DNA from: Balneolales bacterium
GTDB taxonomy: Bacteria > Bacteroidota > Rhodothermia > Balneolales > Natronogracilivirgulaceae
NCBI GenBank assembly: GCA_007128855.1
Contig: SKWQ01000172.1
Coordinates: 1-33,800, forward strand
Direction of reading: 5' to 3'
Length of the DNA stretch: 33,800 nucleotides
Below are positions 20,368 through 28,599 of this stretch, in pieces (position 1 is the first letter of the stretch; every line of letters starts with the position of its first letter). A program made the position numbers and the translations under genes. The notes under the pieces are model-generated. The model was not told the origin of the DNA, ran no database searches, and worked only from the letters and a program-made list of their open reading frames with translations.

Positions 20368-23058
20368 ATGATAGCAAGAACCTCGCATTCGTTTCACATT
20401 TTTTTCATCCTCCTGATCGCTGTTGCAGGATGTTCCCGGCAAGACGGCAGCCGCGAGTGGTGGTCGGCCATCCCCGAGGAAGTGCCGCTTGTGATCCTCT
20501 ATCACGACACCGATATCCACGAAGCGCTTCAGGACCGGCGGACGACGGCCCTTGAGGAACTCTCCGACGTGCGTGTCGAAGCCATTTCGGAAATCCTCGC
20601 CCGCATATCGGGCACGGTCACCCTCAAGGCCGTGGCCCTTTATCCCACCGGCACCCATCAGCTCCAGCCGATGTTCATCATGGACGATCCCGGTCCGGGC
20701 ATCGGCGCAATTGCCCAACCCTTTCGCAAGGAGTTCGCGGAAAACAGCTACCGGTTTCACAACAACGAGATCCACATCCTCCACCTGGATCGTCAAAAGC
20801 TGTATGCCGCGCAGATCCGCGACCAGATTTTTCTGAGCGGAAACAGTGTTGCCGTTGAAAACAGCCTGTTGGTACACAACGGGGAACATCCCGGCATCGC
20901 AATAGCGGGCCCTGAACTCGATGAAGGAACCTACCTGCTGAATACCCCGCAACTCTCCAGATGGATCAGTCTGCTCAGCGCCCCCCGCTACCTGCCCCGG
21001 TTTCAAAACCTGTTCCTGGGCACCGGCCCGGTCGTTCTTTCGCTGACCGGCGACCGATACGACGACCCCCTTTATGATGTGAGCCTGAGCGGCACCATTC
21101 CCCTGGATGCCGAATCGGCCTCCGGGTTTGTGAGTACGTTTGCTGCCGGACCGGCCGAAACCGATCTGGACCGGTACATTCCTGCGGATGCCGCTTTTTT
21201 TGCCCTGTTCCACCAGGGTCAGGAGGGAAGTTTGCCGGACAACCTGACCGGTGCCGGTCGTCTTGACTCGCTGCTGCAGTCCGACCACGAACTTGTTGCC
21301 GATCTTCGCGCCACCCTGGCTCCGCCCACGGCCTTTCTCACTTTTGAGGCCAGTGGCTTCCTGTCCGTCGGGGAGCATATGTACCTGCGGCGCCTTGAGG
21401 ATCCGGACAGGTTCCAGCGGATCCTGCGCGACCTGCACTCCAATGGGTACATCGAGGAAAGCAACGATGTGTACTATGTGAACAGCACTATTCTGGGACA
21501 CTTGCTCGGCGGCCCGCACAGCCGGCTCACCGATTTTTACGTACTCCGCTCAGCCAGTGCCGCCGTCATTACCAAGCGGTCAGGGCTGGCGCGCCGCATT
21601 GACCAGGACCGGCGGAGACGTGCCGTTGTCTACTATGATGACACCTACATGCGGGTCAGGGACCGGCATCCGGTAGCCGTGAGCGTGTGGATGTATTCCC
21701 GTTCCGGACCGCTGCTCAACTACCTGGAGCCGATGCTCAACCCGATCAACCACACCCGTTTCCTCGCTTCCCTTATGGATACCGGGGCGATGAGCCTGGT
21801 CCGCGACGGAGACCGGATCTCGATGCGTCTGGACACTTATTTCAGCGAGGACCGCACCGATCCGGTGCGTGATGTATGGGTCTTTGACCTGCTCGGTTCC
21901 CGCATCACCGGAAAACCCCTGCTTGCCAACATCGGGGGCGGATCACGGGATGAAATACTGATCGCAACGGAAAGCAACCACATCTATGGCATCGCGGCCG
22001 ACGGCACAGGATTCCTGGAGATCAATACGGGCAACGACCGGCCCATCGGTTCGCCGTTGGTCTATGACTGGTACGCCAACAACCAGTACGCCATCCTTAT
22101 TGCTGCCGGTAACAAAATCTATGCCTGGAATGCGCGCGGCATCCCGCTCCCCAACTTCCCGGTCACCATGGAGGAACGCATCACGGCACCCCTGGCACTG
22201 GCCGATGTGGCCCGTAACGGCCGGCCGGAAATGATCGTGGCCACAGCCGACCGCAAGGTACATGTGCTCGACCAGCGGGGCCGGAATATCCAGGGGTGGC
22301 CGCAGGATGTGAACATCCAGGTCACGCATCAACCCGTATTCCGTGAGTTTGCGGGTGAGCAGAGTGTGTGGATCACGGCCGGAAACGGGCTGTTCGCTTT
22401 CTCGTCCAGAGGAAACCTGCGTGATGGCTATCCGGTCTTTGCCGGATCAGACCTGGGTCCGTTCACCTTCCATGGCAGTCAGGTCCTTGCCGGAGCTGCC
22501 GACGGCCACCTTTACGCCATCGGCCGTGAGCCCTTCTTCGCAGATTCGCTTGTCGTTCCGCTGGACGACAACGGACAGGGGATGGATGCGGATCAGACTG
22601 CAGGATCTGCACAGCCGGGCAAGCTCCACGTCCGCCGGGTCTATGTCGGCAATTCGCCCATATTGAACGCACCAATCGTTCAGACCCTGACCCTTGACCA
22701 TGGCAACGGTCAGCGGTTACGCGAACGGATGATCGGCGTCCAGAACCAGAACGGAAACCTCTTCCTACTGAATGAAGCCGGTCATCTGCGAATGAGCCGC
22801 AACATGGGCCAGCCAGCCGCTTCCTACGACAACATGCTGATCACCGACCTGAACGGCAACGGCAAACCCGACATGGTCGGGGTGGCCTCCACCGGACGGG
22901 TATATGCCTGGCAGGTGGAATCCGGCGAGCAAGTACCGGATATCCCCTCTGCATCCGTGCGATTCCCCATTGTTGCCGATGTGCTGGGCAACGGGGAGCG
23001 GGAGCTCATCGGCCAGACCAGGGACGGCCTGCGGTGCTGGGCATTCCGGCGTCCGTAA
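20368..23058 (+). CDS. Large lipoprotein with C-terminal beta-propeller-like half
   Basis: An 896-residue secreted lipoprotein that I cannot name. The signal peptide ends in a lipobox VAGC with the acylated Cys at residue 22. Residues about 25-490 form a soluble region without a recognised catalytic motif, perhaps distantly like DUF3352 proteins of Bacteroidota. From about 500 on, repeated strands read like FG-GAP/VCBS or PQQ propeller blades: DEILIATESNHIYGIAADG, PEMIVATADRKVHVLDQRG and DLNGNGKPDMVGV. The last (near residue 827) contains a calcium-loop-like DxNxNGxxD. The ATG at 20368 gives a compact signal peptide. It diverges from the BatA-like gene and converges on the epimerase gene with 36 bases between. 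A surface or periplasmic binding role is plausible, but the ligand is unknown. Confidence 0.8.
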   Translation: MIARTSHSFHIFFILLIAVAGCSRQDGSREWWSAIPEEVPLVILYHDTDIHEALQDRRTTALEELSDVRVEAISEILARISGTVTLKAVALYPTGTHQLQPMFIMDDPGPGIGAIAQPFRKEFAENSYRFHNNEIHILHLDRQKLYAAQIRDQIFLSGNSVAVENSLLVHNGEHPGIAIAGPELDEGTYLLNTPQLSRWISLLSAPRYLPRFQNLFLGTGPVVLSLTGDRYDDPLYDVSLSGTIPLDAESASGFVSTFAAGPAETDLDRYIPADAAFFALFHQGQEGSLPDNLTGAGRLDSLLQSDHELVADLRATLAPPTAFLTFEASGFLSVGEHMYLRRLEDPDRFQRILRDLHSNGYIEESNDVYYVNSTILGHLLGGPHSRLTDFYVLRSASAAVITKRSGLARRIDQDRRRRAVVYYDDTYMRVRDRHPVAVSVWMYSRSGPLLNYLEPMLNPINHTRFLASLMDTGAMSLVRDGDRISMRLDTYFSEDRTDPVRDVWVFDLLGSRITGKPLLANIGGGSRDEILIATESNHIYGIAADGTGFLEINTGNDRPIGSPLVYDWYANNQYAILIAAGNKIYAWNARGIPLPNFPVTMEERITAPLALADVARNGRPEMIVATADRKVHVLDQRGRNIQGWPQDVNIQVTHQPVFREFAGEQSVWITAGNGLFAFSSRGNLRDGYPVFAGSDLGPFTFHGSQVLAGAADGHLYAIGREPFFADSLVVPLDDNGQGMDADQTAGSAQPGKLHVRRVYVGNSPILNAPIVQTLTLDHGNGQRLRERMIGVQNQNGNLFLLNEAGHLRMSRNMGQPAASYDNMLITDLNGNGKPDMVGVASTGRVYAWQVESGEQVPDIPSASVRFPIVADVLGNGERELIGQTRDGLRCWAFRRP

Positions 23059-23094
23059 TTACGCGTCACCTGAAACCCGGCCCAGACCAGCTGA

Positions 23095-23991
23095 TCAACC
23101 GGCGAGAATATCCTCCAGGGCATGCTCCACATGTTCGAAACGGAAACGGAATCCTTCCCCAAGGATTTTTTCCGGGATGACCCTCAGGCTCGTGGTGATC
23201 ATGATGGCGGCTTCACCCAGGACCAGGTTCAGCCCGAATTCCGGGACACGGAACAGGGAAGGCCTGGATATCGTGCTGCCCAGCGATTTTGCAAATTCAT
23301 CCATGGTCACCGGATTGGGCGCCGAGGCATTAAAGGGACCCGATATTGCACTGTTTTCCATCATAAAAAGAAAACTGCGGCACAGGTCATCCACATGGAT
23401 CCATGGGAAATACTGCGTTCCGGCACCAATCGAACCACCCACAAATGAGCGGAATACCGGCAGCATGGTGGCCAGCGCCCCTCCCTCCCTGCCAAGGGCA
23501 ACCCCGATCCTCGGGTTCACCACCCGGATCCCGTACTTTTCGGCTTCGACAGCGGCTTGCTCCCACTCCCGGCACAATTCCGCCAGAAAATCGCCACCGG
23601 CCGGGTGTTTTTCGGTAACCTTGTCGGATCCGCGATCACCGTAATACCCAACCGCAGAAGCGGAGATGAAAAGCGCCGGTTTTTTGTCCAGCCGTCCCAT
23701 GGCATCCACAAGCGAACGCGTGGTCCTGATGCGGCTCTCGCGAAGCCGTTTTTTTACGGGCGCAGTCCACCTTTTTCCGAACAGGGACTCCCCCGCCAGA
23801 TTGACGACCACGTCGCAGCCCTCCAGGTGCCCAGCCAGACCGTCCTCAAGGGAAACAAAACGGACCGATGGGCTGTCACCCTTTTTTTCGGGACTCCTGG
23901 TCGCGACGACCACCGTGTCGCCTCTTTCAACAAGGGCGCGGACCAGGTGGCCGCCAATGAAACCGGTCCCGCCGGTAATGAATATCTTCAT
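23095..23991 (-). CDS. TIGR01777-family NAD(P)-dependent epimerase (YfcH/SDR39U1-like)
   Basis: An extended short-chain dehydrogenase/reductase of 298 residues. The Rossmann nucleotide-binding motif TGGTGFIG is at residues 6-13. VVNLAGES follows near 85, then KRWTAPVKKRLRESRI, and SASAVGYYGD contains the active-site Tyr region. The C-terminal DUF1731-like part includes RVPEFGLNLVLGEAA. These features are typical of the TIGR01777 family (E. coli YfcH, human SDR39U1), whose substrate is unknown. It follows cdsA by 50 bases on the same strand and is the last gene of a long run starting at accA. The gene converges with the lipoprotein gene. Confidence 0.93.
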   Translation of the reverse strand: MKIFITGGTGFIGGHLVRALVERGDTVVVATRSPEKKGDSPSVRFVSLEDGLAGHLEGCDVVVNLAGESLFGKRWTAPVKKRLRESRIRTTRSLVDAMGRLDKKPALFISASAVGYYGDRGSDKVTEKHPAGGDFLAELCREWEQAAVEAEKYGIRVVNPRIGVALGREGGALATMLPVFRSFVGGSIGAGTQYFPWIHVDDLCRSFLFMMENSAISGPFNASAPNPVTMDEFAKSLGSTISRPSLFRVPEFGLNLVLGEAAIMITTSLRVIPEKILGEGFRFRFEHVEHALEDILAG

Positions 23992-24041
23992 CGATTTCTC
24001 CGTTGGAATGAGGATGGCTCAGGGTGGGATCCCGTTGCAGT

Positions 24042-24869
24042 TCAGAGCAGCTCAAAAAGCGTGAGTGCATATAAATAGACGGCCGCGGCCGGGGCGGAAA
24101 ACAGTATGGCATCAAACCGGTCATACAGCCCGCCGTGTCCGGGCATCAGACCCGATGAATCCTTGATACCGGATGCGCGCTTGAGCTTGCTTTCCGCCAG
24201 ATCCCCTGCCGGCCCGAACAATCCCGCAATCACGGCAAACGGCAGGGCCGCTCCCAGCGACAATGGATATTCGGGGATGAAATGCATGCACAGCCCCAGG
24301 GCCAGAAAGCTTCCGAAGAAACCCCAGACAAATCCTTCCACGGTCTTGGCCGGACTTATTTTGGGGGCCAGTTTGATCTTGCCCATGGTTTTACCGCCGA
24401 AATAGGCAAATGTGTCATTGGCCCAGATCATCAAAAGCAACGTGAAAGCCAGGATGAACCCGGTACGGTCGTCGCCCATATTCCGCAGGATGATCAGTCC
24501 GGATATCAGTGCCGGTACCATGACGCCGACAAAGATGGTGGCGAGCAGATGTTTCCACCCATCGCCATGATCACGGAACACTTCCGTCACCAGGACAAGG
24601 AGCAGCATGGCGAGAAACAGCATCCAGGCCATATCGGGCATCACGGCCATCAGGATCACCGGCACACCCAGCAGTACGGTCATCAGCTTCCTGGCGGCAA
24701 GTTCCTGCCTGGAAAGCATGGAGATGATCTCAACCTGTATCACGATCATGGTCAGGATCAAGACAATCGTGAAATACCAGCCCCCCAGCCAGGTTACCAA
24801 CAAGAAAACCGGCGCCGCGACTAATGCTGAAAGAATGCGTTTGACCAGCTCAGGCACCGTTTTCATCAT
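24042..24869 (-). CDS. cdsA: Phosphatidate cytidylyltransferase
   Basis: CdsA makes CDP-diacylglycerol from phosphatidic acid and CTP in the inner membrane, the branch point of phospholipid synthesis. The 275-residue product has about eight hydrophobic segments and the CDS signature, from Ser227 (SKLKR) through KDSSG (236-240) to PGHGGLYDRFD (243-253). The reading frame is open further upstream to 25040, but that extension is soluble, Arg-rich and lies inside the preceding gene. I therefore place the start at ATG 24869 (or 24866), giving the usual family start MMKTVPELVKRIL. It overlaps the end of the DUF2007 gene by 20 bases, so translation is likely coupled. Confidence 0.95.
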   Translation of the reverse strand: MMKTVPELVKRILSALVAAPVFLLVTWLGGWYFTIVLILTMIVIQVEIISMLSRQELAARKLMTVLLGVPVILMAVMPDMAWMLFLAMLLLVLVTEVFRDHGDGWKHLLATIFVGVMVPALISGLIILRNMGDDRTGFILAFTLLLMIWANDTFAYFGGKTMGKIKLAPKISPAKTVEGFVWGFFGSFLALGLCMHFIPEYPLSLGAALPFAVIAGLFGPAGDLAESKLKRASGIKDSSGLMPGHGGLYDRFDAILFSAPAAAVYLYALTLFELL

Positions 24870-25152
24870 CCTCGTCTGGTTCTCCCTTGCCCTCGTAGTC
24901 GATTTTACCCTCCTTCCACTCTTCCAGCGCCTCCACGGCCTTCCCGGCCTGGTCGGCCGGCACATAGACAAACAGGGCGGAAAGATCGCCGAAATTAACG
25001 GTATAGGCACTGTCCTTCTTCGACAACACTTCGCATTCAAGCCCCTGGTCTTTCAGGAACGCCTTAACAAGGCTGGCTTCGCTTTCGATACTGGTTTCGT
25101 ACACGCACTTCCAGTTATCGACGTTGTCCGGTTTGATTTTTTCATTGAACAT
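24850..25152 (-). CDS. DUF2007 small protein
   Basis: A 100-residue acidic soluble protein matching the DUF2007 pattern ('putative signal transducing protein'). An N-terminal KCVYETSIESEASLVKAFLKDQGLECEV shows a beta-alpha-beta arrangement, and LFVYVPADQAGKAVEALEEWK forms the last strand and helix. The tail (EPDEDDENGA) is disordered. The function of this domain is not established; it is often found next to membrane or signalling genes. The ATG at 25152 lies three bases after the CPBP gene stop, and its end overlaps cdsA, so all three are likely one transcript. Confidence 0.85.
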   Translation of the reverse strand: MFNEKIKPDNVDNWKCVYETSIESEASLVKAFLKDQGLECEVLSKKDSAYTVNFGDLSALFVYVPADQAGKAVEALEEWKEGKIDYEGKGEPDEDDENGA

Positions 25153-25155
25153 GGT

Positions 25156-26133
25156 TCATTCCCGCTTGGTTGTTTGATTGATGGCAAGCAACAGCATAAT
25201 AGTGGCTCCCAAACTAATCAACAAGAGCCATACGGGTGGAAGTTCGGTTGCCGTCATCTGCTCCATCACATATTCAGGATACAGCGACGCCAAGATCACG
25301 CTTCCGCCATTGTTTACAAAGTGACCGGCCATTGCAGGGTACAGGCTGCCGGATTTCCACACGATCCACGCCAGCAGCATGCCGATGACAGCCAGCGGTA
25401 TGACCTGCGTGAGCCGGATGTGATAGATGCCGAACAACAGTCCGCCGATGATGATGGCTGCCCAAATACCCCAGGTTTTTTCAAGGGCTCTCTGGAAATA
25501 GCCCCGGAAAAGTATCTCCTCACAGACCGAGGGGACCAGCCCGATGTGGATCAGGGTCAGAAGCACAATATGGTCCCCCATCAGAAAGTTTTTCAGCATT
25601 TCGATCTGGTTCTCCTCGAAAGCCATGTATCCGTCTGAGAACGGGAACTGCGCATTCAGCCAGGAGAGCAGCCAAATGAGCGGCTGCATCACGACGATCA
25701 GCGCGGCCGTCTGCAGTATGACCGGTACCGTGCGGCTGTCCGCTTTCAGACGGAGGAACGTCGACCGGCTGCCGGTAGTCAGCAGGCCGGTGACCAGCCA
25801 GGTTGCCAGTCCGAGAAACAGGATCTGGCTCAGGGAATTGGCGATGAAGAGGACATCCAGGTGCTCCAGCAGCATGGCGGTGTCGAAAGCAAGCGGATCC
25901 TCGCTCACCAGCAGCAGATAGATCACGGTGGTGGCGGTACCCACCAGCTGGAACAGCAGGAAGGAGATGACCAGCCAGACAAATGCCATGAGCCAGAGCG
26001 GGAAACCGTTGCGCTCGGCCCAGCTCTGTTCGTGAAGGAAACCGGTGGGCATGCTGCTGCCGGATGCCGATGAACCATCACCGGATTGGTCTCCCGGTGG
26101 AAAATCCCTTCTGCTGGAAAAATGCTCAGTCAT
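25156..26133 (-). CDS. CPBP-family intramembrane metalloprotease
   Basis: The 325-residue polytopic membrane protein carries the motifs of the CPBP (Abi, CAAX-protease-like) family. These are EEILFRGYF with Glu205, Glu206 and Arg210, FGIYH ending at His238, and HFVNN at 271-275. These residues form the intramembrane metal site in Rce1-type proteases. A Ser/Gly-rich cytoplasmic N-terminus of about 40 residues precedes eight or so helices. I chose the ATG at 26133 (MTEHFSSRRDF), as the longer reading frame would begin inside the preceding gene. Bacterial members have roles in peptide maturation or are unknown; no bacteriocin genes are nearby. It is flanked by the DUF4199-like and DUF2007 genes, with gaps of 16 and 3 bases. 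Confidence 0.92.
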   Translation of the reverse strand: MTEHFSSRRDFPPGDQSGDGSSASGSSMPTGFLHEQSWAERNGFPLWLMAFVWLVISFLLFQLVGTATTVIYLLLVSEDPLAFDTAMLLEHLDVLFIANSLSQILFLGLATWLVTGLLTTGSRSTFLRLKADSRTVPVILQTAALIVVMQPLIWLLSWLNAQFPFSDGYMAFEENQIEMLKNFLMGDHIVLLTLIHIGLVPSVCEEILFRGYFQRALEKTWGIWAAIIIGGLLFGIYHIRLTQVIPLAVIGMLLAWIVWKSGSLYPAMAGHFVNNGGSVILASLYPEYVMEQMTATELPPVWLLLISLGATIMLLLAINQTTKRE

Positions 26134-26149
26134 ATAATCTGGATGTATG

Positions 26150-26407
26150 TTACAGTTCCGGCTCCGGAGCCCTTCCCATGAACTTGGCGGCAAGCAGGCC
26201 GCTCAGCAGGTTCAGGAGGCCATACGTGACGATGCCCATGAAGAATCCCTGCAGGATGGTCCCGACTCCATAAAAATTCTGGAACTGGGCATAGACGGCA
26301 TCGATCATATCCTCTTTCTGGGCGGAGGGAAGCTGTTCGGATATCTCGATGTTTGCGATGAGGGCCGTCTGCAGGTTCTCGATGAAGGCACCGTCGATCA
26401 TGGCCAT
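26150..26407 (-). CDS. DUF4199-like membrane protein, C-terminal half (separate frame)
   Basis: An 85-residue reading frame beginning MAMIDGAFIENLQ, with a single C-terminal hydrophobic helix (about residues 50-74). Alone it looks like the second half of a DUF4199-type protein, in which a charged, helical extramembrane stretch precedes the last helix. It directly follows the 106-residue gene upstream in another frame. The ATG at 26407 overlaps the end of that gene by 10 bases, and a second ATG at 26401 makes an ATGA overlap with its TGA. It could be a genuine translationally coupled second subunit or the product of a one-base frameshift in an originally single gene of about 190 residues. Confidence 0.6.
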   Translation of the reverse strand: MAMIDGAFIENLQTALIANIEISEQLPSAQKEDMIDAVYAQFQNFYGVGTILQGFFMGIVTYGLLNLLSGLLAAKFMGRAPEPEL

Positions 26408-26718
26408 ATAAGGGCAAGGATCTGTGAGACGACCGCCATGACGATCCCGGCCATCAGTCCAATGACCGCGCCCTGACCGATCTTCATCACCGGTCCGTAT
26501 TCGTTGATATAGAATTTGACACCCAGAAAACCACCAAAAAACGCGATCAGACAGCCAACGACCGACGCCAGGATGGTACCGCTTAACAGGTTGCCGGTCG
26601 GCTCGGAATTGATGGTTATGTAACTGCCAATGGTGGATACCAGAAAAACGACAAATCCAAAGATCACACCAGCTTTTATCGCGGCATTCCAGATGTTTTT
26701 GTTTTGAGCGGGCTCCAT
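26398..26718 (-). CDS. DUF4199-like membrane protein, N-terminal half
   Basis: A 106-residue membrane protein with three hydrophobic segments (about residues 10-30, 45-70 and 78-104), ending SQILALIWP before a TGA. The pattern of helix, loop, two long helices and a GQG-type turn (KIGQGAVIGLMAG) recalls the N-terminal part of DUF4199 proteins of Bacteroidota. A strong AGGAGGA ribosome-binding site lies upstream of the ATG at 26718. The family's remaining C-terminal part is encoded immediately downstream in the -1 frame. Domain identification rests on memory of the family, so I hold it with moderate certainty. Confidence 0.65.
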   Translation of the reverse strand: MEPAQNKNIWNAAIKAGVIFGFVVFLVSTIGSYITINSEPTGNLLSGTILASVVGCLIAFFGGFLGVKFYINEYGPVMKIGQGAVIGLMAGIVMAVVSQILALIWP

Positions 26719-26726
26719 ACGAAAGA

Positions 26727-26733
26727 TCCTCCT
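26727..26733 (-). promoter_or_regulatory. Shine-Dalgarno site of the DUF4199-like gene
   Basis: The minus strand reads AGGAGGA, eight bases upstream of the ATG at 26718. The strong site contrasts with the lack of any site before the downstream half, where start and stop codons overlap instead. Confidence 0.65.
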
Positions 26734-26735
26734 GT

Positions 26736-27260
26736 TTATGAATCGCGGGGTATTGTCACACTAATGATGAGGAGCAGGCCTGCGGCCATACCCCACAACG
26801 TTCCGGTCAGTAATCTGATAAGATCCGCTGTCTGCCAAAGATGCAGCAGATTGCCGGCTCCATCCAGGATCACCAACAGCGATGCAAGTGCAAATATCCG
26901 GACAATATAACGCTTTGCCCTGACCAGCACAGTGAAAAAAAACGAAAAAACGAGCAGCACTAACGGCAACGCTGTATAAATACCGGTGCATCGACTGCAA
27001 ACAGCAAGGGGGATCCCTCCGGAAACAAATGTGCGGTCGATTTGCTGGTGGCAGACCCGTGACATCAAAACCCTCTGCCAGCTCTCATGCCACTCCGTGA
27101 TACTGCTGTACATGACGGGCGTACTCCATACCACAAAAGCAAAAAACAGCGATATAGAAACCACCAGAAGAAACAGGATGGGATGCAGCTTCCAGCCGTA
27201 GGCGTTGTTTCCGGCCGGCTCCGATGGCCGGTGATGTGGTGTCCCTGGCGTTGTGCTCAT
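26736..27260 (-). CDS. DUF2085 membrane protein
   Basis: The 174-residue protein carries the DUF2085 signature: SRVCHQQIDRTF (Cys70-His71) followed by PLAVCSRCTGIY with Cys88 and Cys91. The CHQ and CSRC elements suggest metal or cofactor binding, but no function is known for the family. It has about four hydrophobic helices, at roughly residues 25-48, 94-112, 118-137 and 147-168. The ATG at 27260 is 51 bases after the nadC stop, and the DUF4199-like gene follows in 17 bases, so it belongs to the accA-to-epimerase run. Upstream of the ATG no ribosome-binding site is obvious. Confidence 0.85.
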   Translation of the reverse strand: MSTTPGTPHHRPSEPAGNNAYGWKLHPILFLLVVSISLFFAFVVWSTPVMYSSITEWHESWQRVLMSRVCHQQIDRTFVSGGIPLAVCSRCTGIYTALPLVLLVFSFFFTVLVRAKRYIVRIFALASLLVILDGAGNLLHLWQTADLIRLLTGTLWGMAAGLLLIISVTIPRDS

Positions 27261-27311
27261 TATGATATGGAACTTTGCTCCCGGTCCGTGTGAATACTGC
27301 TCACAAAACGG

Positions 27312-28178
27312 TCAGCTTCCCGCCTTTCCGCCATCGACCAGCAGGGAGATATCCATTGCCCTGACAGAGTGGGTGAGGGCCCCGGAAGAGATGAAATCCA
27401 CCCCGGTTCCGGCAATATCGCGCAGCCTGTCCAGGGTGACATTGCCCGAAGCCTCGGTCCGGATCCGTCCATCGACCAGCCGGACCGCCCTGCGCATCTC
27501 ATCCAGCGGCATATTGTCCAGCATCACGTAATCGACGCCCCCGCAGTCCAGCACCTCCTGCAGTTCCTCCAGATTGGTGACTTCGATCTCGAGCCCGGCT
27601 TCCAATCCATGCTGCCCGCGATATTCGGAACAGAACCTGATTGCCTTGCCGATGCCGCCGGCCATGCGGATGTGGTTCTCCTTGATGAGGAACCGGTCAT
27701 CCAGACGCATCCGGTGGTTGGTCCCGCCGCCGATGCGCACGGCCATTTTGTCCAGGAACCGGTGTCCCGGAGCCGTTTTTCGCGTATCGAGGATCCGGGT
27801 GCCGGTGGATTTCAGTACGTGCACGTACCGGTCGGTCTGTGAAGCGATGCCGCACATGCGCTGCAGGAAATTGAGCATCGTGCGCTCGGCGCTCAGGATA
27901 GGGGCCAGCGGACCGTGCAGACGGGCGACCACCATGCCGGGAGTGAGCCGGTTGCCATCCTGAAGGGTGGCATCAAAAGTGACCTCTTCGCTGACCAGGT
28001 TCTGGATGAACTTCGCCAGCCCGATACCGGCCAGCACCCCATCCTCCCGGCTCACCAACACCGCCGACCCGGTCTCTTTGCCGCTGTAAATGGCGTTGGT
28101 GGTGATGTCGCCGGAACCGAGGTCTTCCTCAAGCGCCAGGGACACGATACGCTGCACATGTTCAGGCCATTGCTGCAT
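27312..28178 (-). CDS. nadC: Nicotinate-nucleotide diphosphorylase (quinolinate phosphoribosyltransferase)
   Basis: NadC converts quinolinate and PRPP to nicotinate mononucleotide, CO2 and pyrophosphate in de novo NAD synthesis. The 288-residue protein shows EDLGSGDITT near the N-terminus and the phosphoribosyl-binding TRKTAPGHR at about 132-140. RIGGGTNHRMRLDDRFLIKENH follows, then a C-terminal DYVMLDNM and EASGNVTLD. I chose the ATG at 28178 (MQQWPEHV); a GTG at 28184 would add two residues. The start overlaps the thioesterase gene by 17 bases. NadA and NadB genes are not in the window, so the partner genes lie elsewhere. Confidence 0.95.
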   Translation of the reverse strand: MQQWPEHVQRIVSLALEEDLGSGDITTNAIYSGKETGSAVLVSREDGVLAGIGLAKFIQNLVSEEVTFDATLQDGNRLTPGMVVARLHGPLAPILSAERTMLNFLQRMCGIASQTDRYVHVLKSTGTRILDTRKTAPGHRFLDKMAVRIGGGTNHRMRLDDRFLIKENHIRMAGGIGKAIRFCSEYRGQHGLEAGLEIEVTNLEELQEVLDCGGVDYVMLDNMPLDEMRRAVRLVDGRIRTEASGNVTLDRLRDIAGTGVDFISSGALTHSVRAMDISLLVDGGKAGS

Positions 28179-28599
28179 AGTCACGGATTTTAGTCAGGAA
28201 GGATTCGGGAACACGCATGGGACGGCGGGTGGACATATCCACAAATACCAGCTCCACCTTGCCGAGCACGGCAGGTCTCGGGGCGCCGGCGGGACGGATA
28301 TCATACCAGGTGACGAGTTTCACGGTCGGTTCATCATAGATCAGCATCCGCCCGTCCATCAGTTCATCGTACCGGATGGGGCTCTTGTACCGGACCTCCG
28401 CCCTTGCCACCGGAAGCATCACGCCGTCGCGCTCCATATCGGCGTAGGGCAGCCCGGCCTCACGGATGAACTCCGTCCGCAAAACCTCAAAATATTCAAG
28501 GTAGCGGCTGTGATAGACCACTCCCATCTTGTCGGTCTCGCTGTACCGGCTGCGCAGCTGCATGGTATAGGTGAGTATGGGAGGACGGTCCGGGAACAT
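28162..28599 (-). CDS. YbgC/FadM-type acyl-CoA thioesterase
   Basis: A 145-residue hot-dog-fold thioesterase of the 4HBT family. The active-site motif SETDKMGVVYHSRYLEYFE (about residues 20-38) contains Asp23, the likely catalytic residue, and is characteristic of YbgC-like proteins. It would hydrolyse short- or medium-chain acyl-CoA; the substrate cannot be read from the sequence. Its ATG follows the accA stop codon with no spacer (TAAATG), and its end overlaps nadC. This arrangement implies strong translational coupling to accA. There is no tol-pal cluster here, where ybgC often sits. Confidence 0.92.
   Translation of the reverse strand: MFPDRPPILTYTMQLRSRYSETDKMGVVYHSRYLEYFEVLRTEFIREAGLPYADMERDGVMLPVARAEVRYKSPIRYDELMDGRMLIYDEPTVKLVTWYDIRPAGAPRPAVLGKVELVFVDMSTRRPMRVPESFLTKIRDYAAMA

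Noticed and set aside
24870-25040. Longer N-terminus for CdsA
   Set aside because: The extra 57 residues are Arg-rich, lie inside the DUF2007 gene in another frame and do not resemble CdsA N-termini. The ATG at 24869 gives the expected membrane start.
26390-26420. Programmed -1 frameshift site in the DUF4199-like pair
   Set aside because: No X-XXY-YYZ heptamer is in the correct frame and no downstream structure is obvious. A coupled start or a frameshift mutation is more likely.
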